Assembly: GCA_051294375.1 (NCBI GenBank)
Contig: CM119270.1
Coordinates: 7,218,564 to 7,282,563, forward strand
Length of the DNA: 64,000 bases
Direction: 5' to 3'
Source of the DNA: Paraspadella gotoi
Lineage: Eukaryota; Chaetognatha
Of this stretch, positions 58,115 to 64,000 are shown one piece after another. The position numbers were made by a program, and so were the translations under genes. The notes beneath the pieces are model-generated. The model worked only from the letters and a program-made list of their open reading frames with translations. It searched no databases and had not been told where the DNA came from. The first letter of the stretch is position 1, and each line of letters opens with the position of its first letter.

Positions 58115-59010
58115 TTGCATTCCGTTCAAAACTTTATATCTAGCTTCTTCACTCACTTTCCTACCGGCTCACAAAATTTCATCTCAATCTATCATGGGTT
58201 AAAATAAATAAAAAGATTCAAGTAAATGTTGACTCATATTTTTTTCATTTAAACTCATTTCCACTGGTACGTTTCCACTGAAACTTTATATCAAGCTTCG
58301 TCATACGTTTTCCTACCCCACACAAAATTTCAACTCAATCTATCCATCCAATTATGATTAATTGGAGTATTTATTGGTTAAAATAAGTAAAAAGATTTTA
58401 GTAAATTCTGACTTATGTTTTTATTTAAACTAATTTCCACTCACACGATTCCATCGAAATTTTATATCCAGCTTTATCACACACTTTCCTACCCACACAC
58501 AAAATTTAATTCCAATCCAACCAGCCAATCACGAGTTATTGGAGCTTTTGCTAAAGGACGATTGGACGGATTGATTGACTAATTAATTAATTATTGATTA
58601 ATTTATTACTAATGATTAATTAACTGATATAATTATTTTGATTTATTAATACATCCTGCAGATACATTTAATATAAAAGGAAAAAGAAGCATAATCAATT
58701 AGTAAAACAGGTTTTTTGTTTTTTCCATTTAAACTCATCCACTCAAACTATTCCATCGAAACTTGATTTCCTGTTCAATCACACACTTTCCTACCCACAT
58801 ACAAAATTCCAGGTCAATCACCCATCCACTCATGAGCAATTGGTGTTCAAATAGTGAATATATTTTTTTTGTTTTTTTTTCCATTTAAACTCATTTCCAC
58901 TCGGACGATTCCATCGAAACTTATTATCCAGCTCAATCACAACTTACCTATCCACACACAAAATTTCATTTAAATCCATCCATCCAATCACGAGTAATTG
59001 GTGTTTTTTG
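58115..59010. repeat. Five dispersed tandem copies of a ~110 bp unit
   Basis: Copies begin near 58115, 58256, 58431, 58735 and 58890. Shared words include CCATCGAAACTT, TATCCAGCTT, CACACTTTCCTACCCACAC and AAAATTTCA, and the unit often ends CAATCACGAGTAATTGG. Spacers differ in length. The series ends in the (GGAC)n array. Confidence 0.75.
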
Positions 59011-59017
59011 CTAAGGT

Positions 59018-59112
59018 GGGACGGACGGACGGACGGACACGGACACGGACGGACGGACGGACGGACGACGGACGGACGGACGGACGGACGGACAGACAGA
59101 GACGGACGGACA
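59018..59112. repeat. (GGAC)n array
   Basis: About 20 GGAC units with ACGGACAC and CAGACAGA variants. Confidence 0.92.
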
Positions 59113-59281
59113 TCATTTTTTTTGCATAATTTATCATAATTCGATGTTCTGACATGATATAAGTGTGTGTGCCCGACAATATTGAGGGGGCGGACCGACG
59201 GACCGAAAAAGTGAGTTATAAAAAGTGAGTTATAGAGTCGGGATCTGTGCTGATAAGCAGATCCGACTAAAAATGTAATTG

Positions 59282-59538
59282 TATGGCAACGGAGGATAGC
59301 CTGTGATACCCGGGGCGCGGCGTATCTCACCAACTGGCATAGGCGCTGCGGACCCTCAGTGACCGCCTCCTGTCACTGGCATGTTTATACCGCACCGTCA
59401 CATTTAAGCCAGAACCGGGATACCCAGGGATTGAACCCGGGACGCACGGATGGAATGAGATGATTTAGACTGCTCAGCCATTGAGACGAGGCTGGAGGAC
59501 GGACAGCAGTGAGGCAGCTTTTAAGTCTTGCTGCCACA
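59282..59538 (-). mobile_element. tRNA-derived SINE-like element, copy 1
   Basis: The minus strand starts with a tRNA-like head: TGGCTGAGCAGTC (A box, around 59468-59480) and GGTTCAATCCC (B box, around 59428-59438). A body with GGAGGCG and GAGGGTCCGCAG follows. It is nearly identical to 59760-60014 apart from small indels. The A box suggests a Leu- or Ser-type tRNA ancestor. Confidence 0.65.
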
Positions 59539-59759
59539 GGATCCCCCCACCAGACTTCTCCACAGGGGCTCCAATCCTGAGGAGATGTCTGAGAGAAGGT
59601 TTTGATCATTGCCTATAGTGAGAGCGAGCGGCCGCGAGCGAGCGAGTCTGGAGCATTACCAGAGAAGTAGGGCATAGGCGTGATATGCATACCCTAAGCG
59701 ACGTAAGCGTGGGCGCACGGTGCGCAGCGGTTGCGTGTTCGAGAGTAGGGCTCACCACT

Positions 59760-60014
59760 TATGGCAACGGGAGGATTGCCTGTGATACCGGGGGCACGGG
59801 GTATCTCACCAACTGGCATAGGGGCTGCGGACCCTCAGTGACGCCTCCTGTCACTGGCATGTTTATACCGGCACCGTCACATTTAAGCCAGAACCGGGAT
59901 ACCCAGGGATTGAACCCGACGCACGGATGGAATGAGATGATTTAGCCTGCTCAGCCATTGAGACGAGGCTGAGGACGGACAGCAGTGAGGCAGCTTTTAA
60001 GTCTTGCTGCCACA
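59760..60014 (-). mobile_element. tRNA-derived SINE-like element, copy 2
   Basis: Same orientation and ends as 59282-59538 (TATGGCAACGG to TGCTGCCACA). A 221 bp spacer separates them, so the pair could be a tandem SINE or a repeat-flanked unit. The spacer contains GCGTGTTCGAGAG, another B-box-like word. Confidence 0.65.
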
Positions 60015-60379
60015 ATTGAATGATAAATGATACTTAAACAATCCTTGTTCTAACTATTAATACAGCAATGCTGTTAAAACGACTCCTGCCACCGCACCAA
60101 AAAGAATCACAGCTGCTCTTCATAAACGCTTCTGAAAGATTGAGCACAGCCTACGCCATTGATATTTTGGTTGAATGTCATATGGGTCACCCCCTTTAAA
60201 ACGCCCCTCTTAGCACAGTTTAGGGGAATTAGATGTGGATATTATCAAGCCCGAAAATAATTCAGTCAAAAATTAAAATGTTGCTGCAGTTGCAATTTTT
60301 ATTTTTTCAGCTGTATTCAACAATGCCCTTTGTTACAGCCATGCATAATAACCCCAAGATTATTGGCTCTTTATACATG

Positions 60380-60815
60380 TTCCAAAAATCATGTACTTTT
60401 TTTTTAAATTAAAAGAAAAATCAAATTTCTTCCCAAAGTCAACACTAATGTCAATCATTCTCTGCATATCTCCTAAGGTGGGTGATGTCAGGACTCTGTC
60501 ATCAGCATAAAAAATGTAACCAACAAATATATTTATGAAATGACAACTAATATCAGATTTTCTTGAATCAAGATTAAATCAAAAGTTTGGACTAAGAATT
60601 ACTCCTTGACGAACCACAGTTTTTACATGAAAAATTTCACTGCAAAAATCCTGCCACTTACATTTAGTGTAAAGATTTGAATACAAATATACAATAAGTC
60701 TTAAAAATCAAAGAAGAACATTTCTTTCAATTAGCTTTAATTACCCATGATGAGTAACTTTATCAAATCCTTTACTAAAGTCCATAAAAGTGGATATATC
60801 AGGTTAAAATAAGAA
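60380..60815 (-). pseudogene. Decayed non-LTR retrotransposon reverse transcriptase
   Basis: The minus strand reads, with in-frame stops and small shifts, FMDFSKGFDKVTHHG, YSNLYTKCKWQDFCSE, VRQGVILSP, GYIFYADDRVL and TLGDMQRMIDISVDFGKK. These match conserved blocks of Jockey/CR1-type reverse transcriptases in order, including the catalytic [FY]ADD box. The 5' end of the fragment stops next to the sulfotransferase stop codon. It is a dead cellular transposon relic. Confidence 0.75.
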
Positions 60816-60826
60816 TGTAAATGACC

Positions 60827-62420
60827 TTAAAAGGGATGTTCAAAATCGGCCAAGGAATTCGCCAAACCAGACGCTTTCATCAGGGCGTCGAGCTTCTTCA
60901 AATCCCGCGGCAACAACTGCGTGTTATGCGCTGACATCCGAGTCCGGCTGTAACGACTCTGCTGCTGAGAGTCCCTTTTCTCTGTCGACTTGAGCGCTGT
61001 CACCGACGCAGCCTTCAGTCCCAAAAACGGCAACACCTCCTCGTCCCAAATTCTCGGAGAGGCGATCAGATCCTCGTAGCGAATCGGGCGGATCTTGGCG
61101 GCGTATTTGGGCATTCTCAACAGTTCTTTCAGCGTCAAGAGAGGCACGAGGTAATAGCAGAAGAAGTGCGCCTCCAAAGAGACCGTCGTCGTGGGAATCG
61201 ATTTCTCGCCCTGCAGCGTCGTCAGAATCTTGTCGCGGACGAGGAACTGGACGGAATCGACCCACCCGAATCTCCTCGCCCACTCCACCCTTCCCACCAC
61301 CCCCATCAATCCCCACCGCATCATCGGCGCCCATCCCGTCCCCAGTCGCGCCCCGCACAATTCCACGCAGAACCGGTTGAAGATGGGCGTCTCGTCGGCG
61401 AATCCGAAGGCGTCCATCGCGTTGGTGGTGAAGATGCGTAAGCTGGAGATCATCGAGGGAATCGGCTTCCTGTACCCGAAGACGTAGGAGCAGCGGAAAG
61501 GGAGTTGGTCCTCGAGATCGATCGCGTCCTTGATCAACCAAGGAGTGAAGACAGGCGACTTGAGGCCGACAACGTCGACGCCGGGGAGTCGATAGAGATG
61601 TTTGAAGGCGAAGAAGAGGACGTGCTTGAGCAAGGGTGGTCGCGACTCGCCCGCCGCGAAGGCCCAAGCGTAGAGGTTAACGAAGACGTTGTGGTCGTTC
61701 CACACGACGGCGTTGGGGAGGCGCTCGAGATGTTGGAGGATGAAGGAGGCGCCGCTGCGCGGGTTGGAGGACATCACGACCGCCGTCTTAGTCGCGATTT
61801 TTTTTGATTGATGAATTTTGACGTCGTCGTTTTCGTCGTCGCGAGCCAAACTCTCCAACTCTTCCTCTGCAAGACGGCGAAACCGTCGAATTGGGATAAC
61901 GGCGAACTCCACCGTCAGGCGAGGGACGTCGAAACAGGCGAAAGGAGCGGATCGAGAGTCGAAAACGTTCTCATCTGGAAGAGAGTGTAGCACAAATAGC
62001 GTGGAGGCATATATTAAATTAAATTAAATGATTATTATTTTATTCCATCTCGTCTGCTTTGAATCATCGACTTAAAAAAAAATCGGGACCACCACACTGA
62101 CCTCTTCCTGTCCGCACGAACGTCGCGCCCTCTTCCGACACGTACATCAGGTGCACGTGCGGATCTAGCCAGGCGAAGGCGCGAGCATCCTCGAATCTGG
62201 CGTGAGCGTGGATGACGTCGTCGAAGGGGTCGCCGACGCGCTGGCGCAGTTTGTGCCGCCAAAGGACGCGGCGCACCTCAACGCGGTCGTCGAGAAGGGA
62301 GCCGTCAGAAAAATACGCCCATATTCGGCGCCAGAGAAGAAAAAGTTTTAGGATCGGGAGGAAAACGAAGAAGTGAAATAAAACGCGGAAGATGACGGAC
62401 CAAGAATAACAGGCTGACAT
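60827..62420 (-). CDS. Type II membrane sulfotransferase
   Basis: Two minus-strand exons, 62102-62420 and 60827-61974, joined in phase 1 (GAAGAG|GTCAGT, and TCTTCCAG|AT), give 488 residues. Residues 9-33 are a hydrophobic N-terminal anchor (IFRVLFHFFVFLPILKLFLL) followed by basic residues, which suits a Golgi type II membrane enzyme. The domain starts near residue 170: MSSNPRSGASF at about 175-185 is the PAPS 5'-phosphosulfate loop (usual form TPRSGSTF), GYRKPIPSMISS at about 273-284 is the 3'-phosphate motif, and IRYEDLIASP near 404 matches the common RYEDL-x-x-P block followed by FLGL. It probably moves sulfate from PAPS to a carbohydrate or protein; the acceptor cannot be told. The 106-residue exon 1 contains no motif I know. 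Confidence 0.8.
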
Positions 62421-63160
62421 GGCGCTGATTTGACGACGAAAAAATATGCTTTTTTTAGTATTTATTTGATATTTTTTTTTTTATGGCACGGCGTTCGTAT
62501 CCAGTAACTATAAGCTACTTTGATGGCATTTAAACTGTTGGCTCGATAAGAATTTCAAAGGCCAAGATTTAAGGGAGACTGGAAAAAGCAAAATCTTGTG
62601 ACCGATATGCGATTCAGTTTGAAAACAGTTTTTAGGTCCCCAACAATTCCCGTTCACCCGCCCCCCTTCTCCCCCCCTCGCTCAACCGAATCAAATCGAG
62701 TTAATTAAGTTAATTGAGTTAATTGAGCCTAACTTAGTAAAGTGGTTAAGAAATTTGAATTAAGCACCTGCTCAAACGAAAATTTAGACATTTTTTAAAA
62801 AATTTGAATAGACAAAAAATTTTAATATCACTCCATACTCCATATATTACTTTTTTAATATTTATTTATAAATAGGAAAGGCTAAAATTTTACAAGCGAT
62901 ACAAATTACAAGCGACGAGAAAATCATCGGATTCTGATTCGCTGATTCCTCGTCGAATTCACTCGTCAACTACGTCGAGCGCGACTTTATGAGCCTCTCA
63001 TTGGTCCGTTTCTCGTATCTGATTGGTTGGCGAAAGAAAGGCCTCGCCACGTCATATTTGGTTTCTTTTAGCCAGTTTTGAGTAACTTATCATTCGCGAA
63101 GAACCAGTTACAAAAAATCTTAAAATCTGAAAAGTATAATGATCTCGCCAGACATTACAT
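62421..63160. other. Upstream region of the sulfotransferase gene
   Basis: Likely contains its promoter. AT-rich with a GC-richer part at 62930-63060; two short CATTGGT/GATTGG words near 63000-63025 resemble CCAAT boxes. No exon seen. Confidence 0.4.
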
Positions 63161-63164
63161 CAAA

Positions 63165-63892
63165 GAAAATTAATTTGCATATTACAGTAAATCATAATGA
63201 ACTGGAAATTCAACCAAAAAAATATTTGAATCGATATGAAACAAACAATGGACACACATTTCAACTTCCTCACTACCTCACTAATGGAACTTGATAACTA
63301 GATACAATAGCTGAACTCATTTTTTTTAATAAAAAAAATATATAATTTAAAGAAAGATAAAAAAATGTTTCAATTATTTACAATTAAAAATTTGTACAAT
63401 TTTTTTCAAATAAAAGTTGATGCGATAATCCTTTCTTTTCGTTGTTTTTAATTTTTTAGAAAGCAAAGTATTTTTTAAATTATTACAACGATTTTTTTAT
63501 TTTTTATTAAGAGACGGACATGTCAAATGCTGATGAAGGCTTGAAATCAACAAGCCGAAACATGTCCGTCTCTTAATAAAAAATAAAAAAATCGTTGTAA
63601 TAATTTAAAAAATACTATGCTTTCTCAAATAAAAGTTATAAAAGTATGTATTTTTATTCATATTAAAATTTATATATAGCTTCCCATCCAAAAGGTTTTT
63701 TAAAATCACATGTTTCATATTGATTCAAATATTTTTTTGTATGAATTTTCTTTTCAATATGATTTACTGCAAAATGCAAATTAGATTATTGTATTCTATA
63801 TACTAATTTTTATATTTTTAAAAGTAATTTGCATATTGCAGTAAATCATAATGAGAAAGAGAATTCAAACAAAAAATATTTGAATCCATATT
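63165..63892. repeat. Three copies of a ~70 bp repeat in mixed orientation
   Basis: Copies at 63171-63242 (+), 63710-63785 (-) and 63826-63892 (+) share AATTTGCATATT, CAGTAAATCATAATGA and AAATATTTGAATC. Confidence 0.75.
63458..63625. repeat. 66 bp-arm palindrome around a hammerhead-like core
   Basis: Arms 63458-63523 and 63560-63625 are complementary with one mismatch. The 36-base spacer holds CTGATGA at 63530-63536, an extra A, GGCTTG/CAAGCC as stem II, and GAA. With the first bases of the right arm this makes GAAACATGTC. It is the same core as 54955, but the left arm also carries GACATGTC, so a long hairpin competes with the ribozyme fold. Confidence 0.7.
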
Positions 63893-64000
63893 TTAAAGAT
63901 GAGAAGCCATATCTAAACTTTTAACTTATTATGATCGCACACTTTTATGAAAATCCATTGTAATTTGTAGTAGTTTTTATTTTTAAAAAAATTGTAAGCC

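Noticed and set aside
59018-59333. Minus-strand frame with RPSVRPSV repeats as a gene
   Set aside because: It is translation of the (GGAC)n array.
60924-61667. Long minus-strand open frame rich in Arg inside the sulfotransferase exon
   Set aside because: It overlaps the sulfotransferase frame and is a shadow caused by high GC. The sulfotransferase motifs are in the other frame.

Overview
The window is nuclear DNA from an animal, almost certainly an invertebrate. Every recognisable gene is split by GT-AG introns. The gene families are animal or eukaryotic: an XK-related membrane protein, a Ly6/uPAR-type GPI-anchored protein, a Tctex-type dynein light chain, a type II membrane sulfotransferase and a mucin-like type I receptor. 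The noncoding DNA holds tRNA-derived SINE-like elements, a decayed non-LTR reverse transcriptase, Helitron-like ends and hammerhead-ribozyme-like motifs. I cannot name the phylum from the sequence. Exons are GC-rich with many CGACGA/GGCGCC-type codons. Intergenic and intronic DNA is AT-rich and crowded with microsatellites, mostly (GA)n, (AAAG)n, (AAAT)n and (ACG)n.

Layout. 1-6700: low-complexity DNA with no gene I can support. 6710-8405 (+): a Pro/Ala/Gln-rich protein of unknown function. 9840-18455: a 4.3 kb segment present twice on either side of a 25-N gap. The second copy differs mainly by single-base deletions, so this looks like two contigs whose overlap was not merged. The segment carries a small membrane protein with a heptad repeat (10110-10905, again at 14420-15199) and the first exon of a Ly6-type gene that finishes at 19255. 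20460-21342 (-): Tctex-type dynein light chain, four exons. 22494-24441 (+): XK-related protein, three exons, with introns made almost wholly of microsatellite.

26922-48003 (+): a gene spanning about 21 kb, reconstructed here as 15 exons. It has a signal peptide, a Thr/Ser-rich N-glycosylated ectodomain, a folded juxtamembrane region, one transmembrane helix, and a cytoplasmic tail ending in a PDZ-ligand-like sequence. 49185-52557 (-): the 3' part of a gene for a low-complexity, acidic and proline-rich protein with a degenerate NG-x-SPTN repeat. 52560-60826: transposon and satellite debris. 60827-62420 (-): two-exon sulfotransferase. 62421-64000: AT-rich DNA with a long palindrome built around a hammerhead-like core.

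The genes are unrelated neighbours, not a pathway. The points most worth following are the unmerged contig overlap, the recurring hammerhead-like motif family, the phase-consistent mucin-like receptor with one apparent frameshift, and the use of microsatellites as near-entire introns. Exon boundaries were read by eye from splice signals and phase agreement; transcript data would settle them.
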